NCBI GenBank assembly: GCA_018268415.1
Contig: JAFDWO010000016.1
Span: forward strand, 1 to 64,000
DNA: 64,000 bases
From: Actinomycetota bacterium
GTDB lineage: Bacteria; Actinomycetota; Thermoleophilia; Solirubrobacterales; 70-9
Direction: 5' to 3'
The notes beneath the pieces are model-generated. The model searched no databases. It was not told where the DNA came from and saw only the letters and a program-made list of their open reading frames with translations. The position numbers and the translations under genes were made by a program. Below, piece by piece: positions 6,443 through 15,116 of this stretch (position 1 is its first letter; every line of letters begins with the position of its first letter).

Positions 6443-9400
6443 ATGCCCGAGCTCGTCCCCGCCTCGTCCACTCGTCCCGCGCGCCGTCCTGTCCTGCGCA
6501 ACCTCACTACGGCCCTCGCGACGGCGGTCGTCGCCCTTCTGGTGGTCGCGGTGGCGTCCGCCGCGGCGGCGGTCGGCGAAGTCGACCTGGCGAAGTACAA
6601 GAAGGTCGCGGGGTACCCGCTGCCGACCAAGTTCAACAACACGGCGCCGGCACACAGTTTGCTCGCCGAAGAGGCCTCGGCGGTCACCTACGACTGGGAC
6701 ACCGAAACGCTCTTCGTCGCCGGTGACGGCGGTACCTCGATCGTCCAGGTGAACAAACATGGCGAGCTGATCAACTCGATGACGCTCGCTCCGGGCGGCA
6801 GCCCGCAGGGCACTACGTTCTATGACACCGAGGGCCTTACCTATATCGGCAACGAAGAATTCGTCATTACCGAGGAGCGCTACCGGCAGATCGACAAGTT
6901 CAAGTACGTCGCGGGTGGCGAACTGACCGCTGCCGACGTGAAGACGGTGAAGCTCGGCACGACGATCGGCAACATCGGCCTCGAGGGCGTCTCCAACGAC
7001 CCCGGCACCGGTGGCTTCGTCCTGGTCAAGGAGATGGAACCGGAGGGGATCTTCCAGACCAACGTCGACTGGGACGCGGGCACGGCGACCAACGGTGGCC
7101 CGACCGCCGACGGCTCGACCAACCTCTTCCCACCTGCCGAAGCCGGCCTGCGTGACATGTCCGACGTCTACGCGCTGTCCAATGTCGCCGGGATCAGCGA
7201 CACCGAAAAAGAAAACCTCCTGATCCTGAGCCAGGAAAGCGGCCAGATCGTCAACGTCAGCCGCACCGGCCAGGTCCACAGCCGGCTCACCCTGGTCTCC
7301 GAGCCGGGCAATCCGCTCACGATCCCGGAGCAGACGAACGAGGGCGTGTCGATGGACCAGAACGGCGTGCTCTACGTCGTCAACGAGGACGGCGGTGGCA
7401 GCCAGGAACATCCCGAAGTCTGGGTCTTCGAACCGCAGACCGGGCCTGGCGTCGGGCCGAGCGCGGTGTCCCTGACCAACCCGACCACCGCGCTGCCGGA
7501 GGACACCTCGACCGCCTCGCGGATCGAGCTCGCCGACGTCTCGGTCACCGACGGCGACGGCTTCGGTGAAAACGAACTCAGCCTCACCGGCCCCGACGCC
7601 GCCAACTTCGAAGTCGACAGCAACGGCCTCTACCTGAAGGCCGGGACGGCCCTGAACGCCGCGGCCAAGCCGAACTACGAAGTCAAGGTCAAGGTGCAGG
7701 ACGCGGCCACGTCCACCCTGGCCGTGGAAAGCGCGACTTACACGCTGCACGTCTTCGCCGTCGCCGCGGGAGCGACCGAAGCGGGCATCGTGGTGAGCGA
7801 GGTGGCGCCGTGGAGCTCCGGCAACAGCCCGGTCGCCGCCGACTGGTTCGAGCTGACCAACGACGGGGCGACCAACGTCGACCTCAGCGGCTGGAAGATG
7901 GACGACGACTCCAACTCGCTCGCCGCAGCGGTCCCGCTGCTCGAAGTCGGCGTCCTGAAGCCGGGCCAGTCGGTGGTCATCGTCGCCGGTGGCACCGCGA
8001 ACATCACCGCCTTCGAGCAGGACTGGTTCGGCGGTACGGCGCCGAGCGGCTTCCTGATCGGGCGCTACGAAGGTCCCGGCCTCAGCACCGGCGGCGATCA
8101 GGTCAACATCTTCGACCAGGGCGGCAACCACGTCACCGGGGTCACGTTCGGTGCCTCGCCGAGCGCCCCGCCCTACGGCACCTTCGAAAACCCGGCCGGC
8201 CTGAGTGGCGGTGCCGGAGAGAATCCGACGCTGACCCAGGTCGCGTCCGCTGGTGTCGACGGCGCCTTCATGGCCACCAGCGGCACCGAGGTCGGCTCGC
8301 CCGGATCGGCGGTCGCGCCGACGCCGGTCGCGGTCACCGAGGTCGCCCCGTGGGGTAGCGGCTGGTCGGAATACCAGGCCGACTGGTTCGAGCTCACCAA
8401 CGAGACCGACGCGGCGATCAACCTCAGCGGCTGGAAGATGGACGACGACTCCAACTCGTTCGCCGAAGGCGCGACCCTGGAAGGCGTCACCAACCTGCAG
8501 CCGGGCGAATCGGCGGTCTTCGTCGAAACGAAGAAGGCGCCGCTCTCCGAACCGGAAGCGCAGGCCAAACTCACCGCGTTCGTCCAGTCCTGGTTCGGCG
8601 GGACGATCCCGGCAGGCGTCCAGGTCGGCGGGTACAAGGGCCCGGGCCTCGGCACCACCGGGGACCAGGTGAACGTCTTCAACGCCGACGCGACCCGGAT
8701 CACCGGCGTCGCGTTCGGCACCGCGCCGACCGGCTCGCCGCTGCCGACCTTCGACAACTCGCTCGGCCTCGGCAGCTTCGCCGGCGCGGTCACGATCAGC
8801 GATCTGAGCCAGGCAGGGGTGCACGGCGCCTTCAACGCCCACGACCAGATCGGCTCGCCGGGCGCGGTCGCCGAGCCGGTCGCACCGCCGTTGCCGGAAG
8901 TGAAGATCACCGAGGTCGCGGCGACCTCGAGCAGCGGCCCGGTCGGCGGCGACTGGTTCGAGCTCACCAACGTGGGCACCACCGCGGTCGACCTGTCCGG
9001 CTGGAAGGCCGACGATGACTCCAACTCGTTCGCCGCGGGCGGCGCGCTGGGCGGGGTGACGAGCCTCCCCGCGGGCGCCTCGGCGGTCTTCGTCGAAAAG
9101 CCCTCGCAGGCGGCGGCATTCGAAGCCACCTGGTTCCCGAACGGGCTGCCGGCCGGCTTCCTCCTCGGCAACTATGGCTCCGGTCCCGGCCTCAGCTCGA
9201 GCGGTGACCAGGTGAACCTGTTCAACGCGGCCGAAGAAAAGGTCACCGGCGTGGCGTTCGGCGCCTCGACCTCGAGCGTCTCCTTCGACAACGCCGCCGG
9301 CCTCGGCGACACGACCAGCACCCCGCCGCCGGCGATCTCGACCCCGAGCGTCGTCGGAGTCCACGGCGCGTTCAAGAACTCGGCCAACGAGATCGGCTCG

Positions 9401-10246
9401 CCGGGCACGCTCGTCACGCTCCCGGCCAACCTGATCGCCACCACGCCGATCTTCCCGGTCCAGGCGACGGGCACGGTCGGCCCGGGCCAGTGGGTGACGA
9501 TCACCAACGACGGCGGTGGCCCGGCCACGATCGGCGGCGTGCGGATCGAAGAGTCGAACCCCGAGTCGGCGGGCGACTTCATCATCGGTGCCGACCACTG
9601 CGCCGGGACGACGCTCGCCGGTGGGTCGAGCTGCCAGGTGCTGGTCCGCTTCTCCCCGGCACGCGAGTCCGCCACCTCTAGCGCCCAACTGGTCGTCGCC
9701 TCCGACGCCCCCGGCAGCCCGCTGACGGTCGTCCTGAACGGCACCAGCAGCGCGCTGCCGAAAGGTGAAAAGGGCGATCAGGGTGACCAGGGTCCGAAGG
9801 GTGACCAGGGCGACAAGGGTGATACCGGCGACACCGGTCCGCGCGGTCCCGCCGGCCCGACCGGACCCGCCGGTCCGACCGGACCCGCCGGTCCGCAGGG
9901 CCCGGCCGGGAAGAACGGCAAGGACGGCAAGGACGGGGTCGTCGAATTCGTCGCCTCCGGTTCGAGCTCCCAGGCCCGACGTGGCAACATCGCCCACCTC
10001 GGGTTCAGGATCAAGAACAAGACCGCCGGCCCTCTCCGCGGTGCCACGGTGAGCGCCGAGTCGCTCTCCGTCAAGGGCACCGACTCGGTCGCCGTCTCCC
10101 CGATCAAGGCCCACCAAACGGCCGTCGTCACCCTCGACCTGCGGATCGGCCGCAACGCTTCCCTCGGCCGCCACCGCGTCAAGGTCGACCTCAAGGTGGG
10201 CGGCCATACCGTGACTCGGACGGTGGTGATCAAGGTCACCCGCTGA
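6443..10246 (+). CDS. Large secreted protein with SdiA-regulated, LTD and collagen-like domains
   Basis: 1267 residues, preceded by AGGAG. In order: a signal peptide (about 1-41); an SdiA-regulated/YjiK-like beta-propeller-type domain (about 45-320); a cadherin-like stretch (about 340-435); three lamin-tail (LTD) repeats at about 449-625, 630-810 and 819-991, each with a DWFELTN...DLSGWK core; an Ig-like choice-of-anchor domain (about 1010-1100); a Gly-X-Y collagen-like stretch (1107-1165); and a C-terminal Ig-like domain. No sortase LPxTG or C-terminal membrane anchor is visible. Probably a cell-surface or matrix protein; the ligand is unknown. Glu codons are mainly GAA. Confidence 0.85.
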   Translation: MPELVPASSTRPARRPVLRNLTTALATAVVALLVVAVASAAAAVGEVDLAKYKKVAGYPLPTKFNNTAPAHSLLAEEASAVTYDWDTETLFVAGDGGTSIVQVNKHGELINSMTLAPGGSPQGTTFYDTEGLTYIGNEEFVITEERYRQIDKFKYVAGGELTAADVKTVKLGTTIGNIGLEGVSNDPGTGGFVLVKEMEPEGIFQTNVDWDAGTATNGGPTADGSTNLFPPAEAGLRDMSDVYALSNVAGISDTEKENLLILSQESGQIVNVSRTGQVHSRLTLVSEPGNPLTIPEQTNEGVSMDQNGVLYVVNEDGGGSQEHPEVWVFEPQTGPGVGPSAVSLTNPTTALPEDTSTASRIELADVSVTDGDGFGENELSLTGPDAANFEVDSNGLYLKAGTALNAAAKPNYEVKVKVQDAATSTLAVESATYTLHVFAVAAGATEAGIVVSEVAPWSSGNSPVAADWFELTNDGATNVDLSGWKMDDDSNSLAAAVPLLEVGVLKPGQSVVIVAGGTANITAFEQDWFGGTAPSGFLIGRYEGPGLSTGGDQVNIFDQGGNHVTGVTFGASPSAPPYGTFENPAGLSGGAGENPTLTQVASAGVDGAFMATSGTEVGSPGSAVAPTPVAVTEVAPWGSGWSEYQADWFELTNETDAAINLSGWKMDDDSNSFAEGATLEGVTNLQPGESAVFVETKKAPLSEPEAQAKLTAFVQSWFGGTIPAGVQVGGYKGPGLGTTGDQVNVFNADATRITGVAFGTAPTGSPLPTFDNSLGLGSFAGAVTISDLSQAGVHGAFNAHDQIGSPGAVAEPVAPPLPEVKITEVAATSSSGPVGGDWFELTNVGTTAVDLSGWKADDDSNSFAAGGALGGVTSLPAGASAVFVEKPSQAAAFEATWFPNGLPAGFLLGNYGSGPGLSSSGDQVNLFNAAEEKVTGVAFGASTSSVSFDNAAGLGDTTSTPPPAISTPSVVGVHGAFKNSANEIGSPGTLVTLPANLIATTPIFPVQATGTVGPGQWVTITNDGGGPATIGGVRIEESNPESAGDFIIGADHCAGTTLAGGSSCQVLVRFSPARESATSSAQLVVASDAPGSPLTVVLNGTSSALPKGEKGDQGDQGPKGDQGDKGDTGDTGPRGPAGPTGPAGPTGPAGPQGPAGKNGKDGKDGVVEFVASGSSSQARRGNIAHLGFRIKNKTAGPLRGATVSAESLSVKGTDSVAVSPIKAHQTAVVTLDLRIGRNASLGRHRVKVDLKVGGHTVTRTVVIKVTR

Positions 10247-10451
10247 GGCGGCGTGGGGCCGCCTCCAGCAACCGAAGGGAGCGGTGCGAGCGCGAAGCGC
10301 GAGTTCCTCGGTTATTCGGTTCGGGTCACGCACTGGTGTGCGCTCCCCTCGCCTCATTGCCCTGCGTCCTTGCGAGGCTGGCCCACGCCCCCTCAGGGTC
10401 GTCCCCGCAGGTCGTCTTCTCGCTATGGAGTGGCCCGCGGGAGCCGCCGCC

Positions 10452-10841
10452 CTACCCGATCTGCTGGACCGACCAGCCGTTGCCATCGGGGTCGGCGAAG
10501 AAGACGAAGCGGCCCCAGGGGAACTCCTGGACCTCGCTGACCTCGATATCGCGGTCGAGCAGCTCGGCGCGGGCGGCGTCGACGTCGGCGACCACGAGTT
10601 GCAGGCCCTCGAGCGAGCCGGGGGCCATGTTGTGGGCGCCGCTGGTGAGGGAGATCGAGCAGGCGGAGCCGGGCGGCGTGAGCTGGACGAAGCGCAGGTC
10701 GTCGGTCACCTGGTGGTCGTATTCGGCGACGAAGCCGGCCCTGACGTAGAAGGCCTTGGCCCGGTCGACGTCGGCGACGGGGACCTGGACCAGCTCCAGG
10801 CGCCAGTCGAGCTTCGAGGCGGAAGTGCTGTCGGTGCTCAT
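10452..10841 (-). CDS. VOC (glyoxalase/bleomycin-resistance fold) protein
   Basis: 129 residues, one VOC module pair. Opening strand LELVQVPVADVDRAKAFY and closing FPWGRFVFFADPDGNGWSVQQ are typical of the glyoxalase/bleomycin-resistance superfamily. The metal-ligand pattern is not clear enough to name a reaction. ATG 10841 is chosen because GGAAGGA lies 6 nt upstream. It diverges from the vsr gene across a 49-bp gap. Confidence 0.8.
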   Translation of the reverse strand: MSTDSTSASKLDWRLELVQVPVADVDRAKAFYVRAGFVAEYDHQVTDDLRFVQLTPPGSACSISLTSGAHNMAPGSLEGLQLVVADVDAARAELLDRDIEVSEVQEFPWGRFVFFADPDGNGWSVQQIG

Positions 10842-10876
10842 CTCGTGTCCTTCCGGTAGCGGTTGGTGGTCCGCAC

Positions 10877-10891
10877 TAGAGTCTGGCGCCG
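10877..10891 (+). promoter_or_regulatory. -10 element suggesting a leaderless vsr mRNA
   Basis: TAGAGT at 10877-10882 fits a TAnnnT -10 box. Transcription would begin 7-9 nt later, almost exactly at the GTG of 10891, and there is no Shine-Dalgarno sequence. A leaderless transcript is therefore likely; these are common in Actinobacteria. Confidence 0.45.
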
Positions 10892-11334
10892 TGGCCCGCC
10901 AAGCCCGACCGCCGATGACGCCATCTTCCGCCGGCGTCAGCGAGCGGATGTCGCGGGTGCGTACGCGCGACACGGCGCCGGAGAGGGAGCTGCGCTCCGA
11001 GCTCCACCGGCGCGGCTTCCGTTATCGGGTCGACCGCCGCCCCCTCAAAGGCGTGCCGGGTCGCGCCGACCTCGTCTTCGGCCCGGCCAGGGTTGCCGTC
11101 TACGTCGACGGCTGCTTCTGGCACTCCTGCCCCGAGCACGGCACGATGCCTCGTTCGAACGAAGCCTTCTGGCAGGACAAGCTCGCCCGCAACCGTGAGC
11201 GCGACGCGAGTGTGAACGCGCTCCTCTCCGCGGCGGGCTGGACCGTGGTCCGGGTCTGGGAGCACGAGGAGATCGCGGCGGCGGCCGACCGGGTCGAGGC
11301 CGCCGTCCGCGAGTCCCTAGGCCGCCAACGCTGA
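10891..11334 (+). CDS. vsr: Very-short-patch-repair (Vsr) endonuclease
   Basis: 147 residues. The pattern MSRVRTRDTAPERELRSELH, then FRYRVDRRPLKGVPGRADLVF, VYVDGCFWHSCPEHG (expected catalytic Asp at about residue 73) and VVRVWEHEE matches Vsr nucleases. These nick DNA 5' of T:G mismatches formed by deamination of 5-methylcytosine. It is convergent with a C5-cytosine methyltransferase gene, overlapping it by 18 nt, which supports the role. ATG at 10914 or 10948 are alternative starts. No restriction endonuclease gene is adjacent. Confidence 0.9.
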   Translation: MARQARPPMTPSSAGVSERMSRVRTRDTAPERELRSELHRRGFRYRVDRRPLKGVPGRADLVFGPARVAVYVDGCFWHSCPEHGTMPRSNEAFWQDKLARNRERDASVNALLSAAGWTVVRVWEHEEIAAAADRVEAAVRESLGRQR

Positions 11335-12558
11335 GCTGTTCCTTTTGGCCTCCACGGCGCCATAAAGAACAGCCGGCCGAAGGGCTTCGGCGATCCGCTG
11401 GGCGAGGAGGGGCGGGACCGCGTTGCCCACCTGGCGGGCGACGCTCGACATCGCCTGGTCCTCGGGCAGGACGAAGTCGTCGGGGAAGGACATCAGGCGC
11501 GCCGCCTCGCGCACCGTGATCGGGCGGTGGGCGGAAGGGTGGAGATAACGGCCTTTCTCCGGCTTGTAGAACTCGGTGCGGATCGTCAGCGCCGGCCGGT
11601 CCCACCAGAGGCGGCCGAAGACGTCGGTCGTCCCGGTCGGCTTCTCCCGCCAGCAGCGCGGCACCAGGTGGCCGAGCCCGGCCCGGTCGAGGTTCCGCTG
11701 CATCGCGAACCGATCGCCGCCGTCCCGCGGCACCGCCTTGTAGCGCCGCACGCTCTCCGGCCGCGGCTTCCGCGGCCGGTGCCACCCTCGCCCGTCGGCC
11801 CGCAGCGGCAGCCCCTCGACCGCCTTCCGGAACGTGACCCAGGGCGCACGCCCGCCCGGCTCCGCGGGAAGGCGGTCTGTGGGAAGGGGCTCCGCGGGGA
11901 GGGGGTCCGCGGGAAGGGGGTCCATGTCTTTTGTATCCCTCTGGGTGACAAAGGACAGGGACCCCTCCTCGCCGTGGGTCGGTGCCGGCCAGGGCGGCGC
12001 GCCGCAGCGGGTGCCGATCACGATGGCGCGCCGGCGTCGCTGGGGGACGCCGAAGTCTGCGGCGTTCAGGATCTCGCCCTCGACCTCGAAGCCGAGGTCC
12101 TCCGCGCGCCGTTTGAACGCGGCGTACTCGGCGCTGCGGAGCAGCTCAGGGACGTTCTCCATCACGAAGGCCCGCGGCTCGATCGCCTCCAGCGCCCGCA
12201 GGTACTCGCGCCACAGTCCCCGCCGCTCGAAGCCGACCGCCGCGCGATTCAGCGGGCTGAAGCCCTGGCACGGGGGACCGCCGATCACCACGTCGGCGGC
12301 CGGAAACGAGGCGACGTCCTCGATCGGCCCGCACGCCACGTGATCGCCGAAGTTGGCCGCGTAGGTGGCTGCCGCGTCGCGGTCGAACTCCACCGCGAAC
12401 ACCGACCGAAACCCTCCCGAGTCCTCGAACCCCCTGGTCATGCCGCCGCAGCCGGCGAAGAGGTCGACGAGGGTCAGGGGCGTCACCTCGGGCACGATAT
12501 GCGGCGAGCCGGCGGCGACCCGCCGCGGGGACCGGCCACCCGGCGCACCAACGCGCAC
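11317..12558 (-). CDS. DNA (cytosine-5) methyltransferase
   Basis: 413 residues. It has the C5-methyltransferase motifs: I LVDLFAGCGGMTRGF (30-44), IV GGPPCQGFS with catalytic Cys 97, VI ENV (134-136), VIII QRRRR (173-177) and X RQVGNAVPP near the C-terminus. The stretch just after motif VIII holds a PLPAD/PLPAE-type tandem repeat (about 213-234). The GTG start at 12558 has AGGAG six bases upstream; GTG 12495 is an alternative. Paired with convergent vsr; it appears to be an orphan methyltransferase because no endonuclease gene lies beside it. Target sequence unknown. Confidence 0.92.
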   Translation of the reverse strand: MRVGAPGGRSPRRVAAGSPHIVPEVTPLTLVDLFAGCGGMTRGFEDSGGFRSVFAVEFDRDAAATYAANFGDHVACGPIEDVASFPAADVVIGGPPCQGFSPLNRAAVGFERRGLWREYLRALEAIEPRAFVMENVPELLRSAEYAAFKRRAEDLGFEVEGEILNAADFGVPQRRRRAIVIGTRCGAPPWPAPTHGEEGSLSFVTQRDTKDMDPLPADPLPAEPLPTDRLPAEPGGRAPWVTFRKAVEGLPLRADGRGWHRPRKPRPESVRRYKAVPRDGGDRFAMQRNLDRAGLGHLVPRCWREKPTGTTDVFGRLWWDRPALTIRTEFYKPEKGRYLHPSAHRPITVREAARLMSFPDDFVLPEDQAMSSVARQVGNAVPPLLAQRIAEALRPAVLYGAVEAKRNSSALAA

Positions 12559-12581
12559 CCATCGCTCCTGGCCGCCGCCAC

Positions 12582-13505
12582 CTAGGAGCGGATAGGCGGG
12601 CCGTCGTCCCGCGCCCGCTCCGCTTCCGCCACGAACAGATCGTGCAGGTCGCTGATCGCGTTGTGCGCCGGGGCGGAGCGGCGGCGCTGGAGCACGAGCA
12701 GCACACCGGTGCCGTCGTCCTCGAGCGGGCGGTGGGTGATGTCGCCGCTGCGCTCCAGCGGGTCCCCGACCACGCTGTAGTCGGGGAGGACGGCGACGCC
12801 GAGGCCCGCGGCGACCATCAGCTTGCCCATCTCGGCGCCGTCGGCGGAGTAGGAGGGGGTCGGTTCGCGGCCGTCGAGAAGGCGGGTGACATAACGGTGC
12901 ATGACGTAGCCGGCGCGCATCGCGATCAGCGGCCGCTCCCAGAGGTCGGCGGTCCGGACCGCCGCGCCGCTCGCCAGCTCGTCGTCGGGACGCAGGACGA
13001 CGACCGGCCGGCCGCGCAGCAGCTCGGTCGACTCGAACTCGGGCGGCATGTCGTCGCCCTCCAGGTAGTTCACCAGGCCGAGGTCCATCGAGCCCTCCAG
13101 CAGCGCCCGGTGGATCGCGGTCTGCTGGGCGCTCAGGATCTCCACCTGGGTCGAGGCGTGGGTGTCGCGGAAGGCGTGGATGGTCGGTGCCAGCAGCGGC
13201 ACCGTCGCCGCGGTCACGGTCCCGACGCGCACCGTGCGGGAGAGGGCGCGGCTCTCGTCGGCGGCGCGCTTGAGGCTGTCGGCGGCCTCGATCACGGCGA
13301 CCATGTGGGGGAGGAGCTCGCGCCCGTGCTCGCCAACGGTGGCGCCGGAGCGGCGGCGGTCGAGGATCTCGACCCCGAGCTCGCGCTCCAGCCGGCGCAC
13401 GTTCTCGCTCAGCGCGGGCTGGGAGATGTGCAGGGCCTCGGCAGCCCGGCGGAAGGAGCCGAAGCGGGCGACGGCGGTGGCGTATTCGAGTTGCTCGATG
13501 CGCAT
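12582..13505 (-). CDS. LysR-family transcriptional regulator
   Basis: 307 residues, standard LysR length. An N-terminal winged HTH spans 1-60 (FGSFRRAAEALHISQPALSE), followed by a two-lobe periplasmic-binding-like effector domain. It diverges from the NtaA/SsuD monooxygenase operon, with 171 bp between the starts. That region contains two 20-bp direct repeats and a dyad. CysB/Cbl-type LysR proteins often control sulfonate use, so regulation of the adjoining operon by sulfur status is a reasonable guess. No effector can be named from sequence. Confidence 0.9.
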   Translation of the reverse strand: MRIEQLEYATAVARFGSFRRAAEALHISQPALSENVRRLERELGVEILDRRRSGATVGEHGRELLPHMVAVIEAADSLKRAADESRALSRTVRVGTVTAATVPLLAPTIHAFRDTHASTQVEILSAQQTAIHRALLEGSMDLGLVNYLEGDDMPPEFESTELLRGRPVVVLRPDDELASGAAVRTADLWERPLIAMRAGYVMHRYVTRLLDGREPTPSYSADGAEMGKLMVAAGLGVAVLPDYSVVGDPLERSGDITHRPLEDDGTGVLLVLQRRRSAPAHNAISDLHDLFVAEAERARDDGPPIRS

Positions 13506-13549
13506 GGTGGGGGAGGGGCGGCCTCGGGATTCGACGCTATTTCATTAAA

Positions 13550-13670
13550 GTTGACCGACTTGGTAGGAAAAGACTATCGGGCTACCCGAAAGTCCGATTT
13601 GACAGCCGTCGGTGTTCGCCTGCATCATGCGGTTCCGCTATAGATCTTTGTTGATCGACTTAGTAAGGAA
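13550..13670. promoter_or_regulatory. LysR/ntaA divergent control region with direct repeats and dyad
   Basis: GTTGACCGACTTGGTAGGAA at 13550-13569 recurs as a near copy (GTTGAYCGACTTRGTA core) at 13650-13670, exactly 100 bp downstream. Between them, GACTATCGGG (13572-13581) and CCCGAAAGTC (13585-13594) form a dyad with 9 of 10 positions paired. The downstream copy overlaps the AAGGA ribosome binding site of the monooxygenase gene. These are the best candidates for LysR binding sites. Confidence 0.6.
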
Positions 13671-13676
13671 TTGACC

Positions 13677-15116
13677 ATGCCCCGACCGATCCGCCTCAAC
13701 GCCTTCGACATGAACTGCGTCGCCCACCAGTCGCCCGGCCTCTGGCGCCACCCGGAGGATCGCGCCTGGGACTACCGCAAGCTCTCCTACTGGACCGACC
13801 TCGCCCAGCTCCTCGAGCGGGGGCGCTTCGACGGGCTCTTCATCGCCGACGTGCTCGGCATCTACGACGTCTACGGCGGCGGCCGCGATGCGACCGTCCG
13901 CCATGCCACCCAGGTGCCGGTCAACGATCCGGCGATGCTGATCTCGGCGATGGCCGCGGTCACCGCGGGTCTCGGCTTCGGCCTCACCGCGTCGATCTCC
14001 TTCGAGCACCCCTACCCCTTCGCCCGCCGGATGTCGACGCTCGACCACCTCACCGACGGCCGCGTCGGCTGGAACGTCGTCACCTCCTACCTCGACTCGG
14101 GCGCCAAGAACCTCGGCGCCGCCGCCCAGCTCACCCACGACAACCGGTACGACGTCGCCGACGAGTACCTCGAGGTCTGTTACAAGCTCTGGGAGGGCAG
14201 CTGGGAGGACGGGGCCGTCGTCCGCGATCGCGCCGCCGGCGTCTTCGCCGACCCGGCGAAGGTGCACGGGATCGAGCACGAGGGCGAGTACTTCAAGGTC
14301 CCCGGCATCCACCTCTGCGAGCCCTCGCCACAACGCTCCCCGGTCATCTACCAGGCGGGCGCGTCGAGCCGCGGCCGTCAGTTCGCCGCCGAGCACGCCG
14401 AGGCGATCTTCACCGCCGCCCCGACCAAGGAGATCCTCAAGGAGACCGTCGGCGACATCCGCCGGCGCATGCGCGAGGTCGGCCGCGATCCCTACGACGC
14501 CCGCATCTACAACCTCCTCACCGCGATCACCGACGAGACCAGGGAGAAGGCCTGGGCCAAGCACGACGACCTCGAGCGCTATGGCGACGACGAGGCGGCG
14601 CTGACCCTCTTCTCCGGCTGGATGGGCGTCGACCTGGCCGAGTACGACCTCGACGATCCGATCGGCGAGGTCGAGTCGAACGCGATCCACTCGGCCGTCG
14701 CCGCCTTCCAGCAGGCCGACCCCGAGGGCGGCGAGTGGACCGTCCGTGACATCGCCCGCTGGGGCGTCATCGGCGGCCTCGGCCCGCGCGTCGTCGGCTC
14801 CCCCGCCGAAGTCGCCGACCACATGCAGGAGTGGATCGGTTACTCCGACGTCGACGGCTTCAACCTCGCCTACGCGATCACGCCGGGGACCTTCGTCGAC
14901 GCGGTCGAGCTCCTGATCCCGGAGCTGCAGCGCCGCGGCGTCGCCCCGACCTCCTACCCGCCCGGGACCCTCCGCGAGCGCCTCTTCGACGGAGGTCCGC
15001 GCCTGCCCGAGAGCCACCCCGGCGCGTCCTACCGCCATCTCCGCGAGGCACGCGCCAAGCGTGGTGGCCTACCGTCGCATAGCGACGCCAAGACACCACA
15101 GGGGGTCGCCGCGTGA
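13677..15116 (+). CDS. NtaA/SnaA/DszA-family FMN-dependent monooxygenase
   Basis: 479 residues; luciferase-like (LLM) flavin monooxygenase of the nitrilotriacetate/DszA branch. Typical features are the N-terminal LNAFDMNC start, FDGLFIADVLGIYDVYGG, LTDGRVGWNVVTSYLDSGAKN and PQRSPVIYQAGASSRGR. It uses FMNH2 from a separate reductase and O2; relatives cleave C-N or C-S bonds. ATG 13677 has AAGGA 7 nt upstream. The C-terminal tail from residue about 462 (RGGLPSHSDAKTPQG) is encoded by a diverged palindromic element and is absent from the two paralogues in this window. It overlaps the next gene by GTGA. Confidence 0.88.
   Translation: MPRPIRLNAFDMNCVAHQSPGLWRHPEDRAWDYRKLSYWTDLAQLLERGRFDGLFIADVLGIYDVYGGGRDATVRHATQVPVNDPAMLISAMAAVTAGLGFGLTASISFEHPYPFARRMSTLDHLTDGRVGWNVVTSYLDSGAKNLGAAAQLTHDNRYDVADEYLEVCYKLWEGSWEDGAVVRDRAAGVFADPAKVHGIEHEGEYFKVPGIHLCEPSPQRSPVIYQAGASSRGRQFAAEHAEAIFTAAPTKEILKETVGDIRRRMREVGRDPYDARIYNLLTAITDETREKAWAKHDDLERYGDDEAALTLFSGWMGVDLAEYDLDDPIGEVESNAIHSAVAAFQQADPEGGEWTVRDIARWGVIGGLGPRVVGSPAEVADHMQEWIGYSDVDGFNLAYAITPGTFVDAVELLIPELQRRGVAPTSYPPGTLRERLFDGGPRLPESHPGASYRHLREARAKRGGLPSHSDAKTPQGVAA
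15061..15099. repeat. Diverged palindrome D inside the monooxygenase 3' end
   Basis: GTGGTGGCCTACCGTCGC (15061-15078) differs from the family A arm at 121-138 by only two bases. After the loop ATA, the first 6 and last 6 bases of the right arm still pair and the central 6 do not. It is read through as coding sequence. CGCCAAG occurs at 15053-15059 and again at 15086-15092. Confidence 0.75.

Noticed and set aside
9761-9936. Short tandem DNA repeats near the 3' end of the surface-protein gene
   Set aside because: They encode the Gly-X-Y collagen-like stretch in frame and are explained by the protein.
6386-10486. A 1366-codon open frame on the minus strand opposite the surface-protein gene
   Set aside because: Its translation is Arg/Asp/Gly/Val-rich without domains, as expected antisense to a GC3-rich gene, while the plus frame has a signal peptide, RBS and clear domains.
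10891-12558. Complete restriction-modification system
   Set aside because: Only a methyltransferase and a Vsr repair nuclease are present; Vsr acts on T:G mismatches and is not a restriction enzyme.
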